DNA of 5,552 bases from Flavobacteriaceae bacterium (lineage in GTDB: Bacteria; Bacteroidota; Bacteroidia; Flavobacteriales; Weeksellaceae): the NCBI GenBank assembly GCA_031273305.1, contig JAISSC010000189.1, forward strand, positions 1 through 5,552, given 5' to 3'. Shown in pieces: positions 5,475 through 5,552 of this stretch. The number at the start of each line of letters is the position of its first letter. Position 1 is the first letter of the stretch. The translations under genes were made by a program, and so were the position numbers. The notes under the pieces are model-generated. The model ran no database searches. It saw nothing but the letters and a program-made list of their open reading frames with translations, and was not told where the DNA came from.

Positions 5475-5552
5475 TTAAAATAATTCTGATTGATTCTTCC
5501 CTAAGGTTTTACTTTTTCCTAAATGTTTATATGATTTTTCCGTAGCTTCTCT
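5475..5552 (-). CDS. C-terminal end of an unidentified upstream gene (partial)
   Basis: From the window edge, one minus-strand frame is open for 25 codons and ends in TAA at 5477-5475. The other two minus frames are closed by stops. The peptide ends KSYKHLGKSKTLGKNQSELF, which is polar and Lys-rich, with no motif I can assign. Its stop is 2 bases before the SMR ATG, the spacing expected of an operon, and no promoter-like box is seen between. Such a short open stretch could still occur by chance. Confidence 0.45.
   Translation of the reverse strand, partial: REATEKSYKHLGKSKTLGKNQSELF

Overview
The window reads as a chromosomal segment of a Bacteroidota bacterium, most likely class Flavobacteriia. 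The evidence is the low-GC DNA, A-rich start-codon contexts with little Shine-Dalgarno signal, promoter boxes of the Bacteroidota form TAnnTTTG, and ThrRS, IF-3 and dihydroorotase proteins that read like flavobacterial family members. This assignment comes from recognition, not from a database search. Every credible gene lies on the minus strand, so the transcription order runs from high to low coordinates.

Right part (5552 to 3694): the last 25 codons of an unidentified gene enter from the window edge. Two bases further on comes an EmrE-like small multidrug resistance (SMR) transporter. A 108-bp spacer follows, with a promoter candidate, a small hairpin and a 13-codon upstream ORF. Then comes a 445-residue class I dihydroorotase (pyrimidine synthesis, or a related cyclic amidohydrolase) whose first metal-site His is Gln.

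Middle part (3693 to 364): the conserved translation cluster thrS-infC-rpmI-rplT encodes threonyl-tRNA synthetase, initiation factor IF-3 and ribosomal proteins L35 and L20. A TAAATTTG box lies just upstream of thrS and another just upstream of rpmI, so the ribosomal protein pair may also be transcribed separately. infC has no ATG, GTG or TTG start that preserves its N-terminal domain. It most likely starts at ATA (1665), a non-standard start of the kind linked to IF-3 self-regulation. The rpmI-rplT spacer is long and structured, and a strong intrinsic terminator closes the cluster after rplT.

Left part (1 to 330): no credible gene is present. The stretch is a patchwork of repeats. It holds a 108-bp segment bounded by inverted repeats that resemble insertion-sequence ends (MITE-like or an IS remnant), an imperfect palindrome with GTAGAGACG-type arms, and a structured element of about 130 bp that resembles a dispersed intergenic family I remember from Bacteroidota. 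An 11-bp direct repeat links the last two. This is the least explained part of the window. Otherwise the window is ordinary housekeeping DNA, and I see no evidence of a novel multi-gene system.
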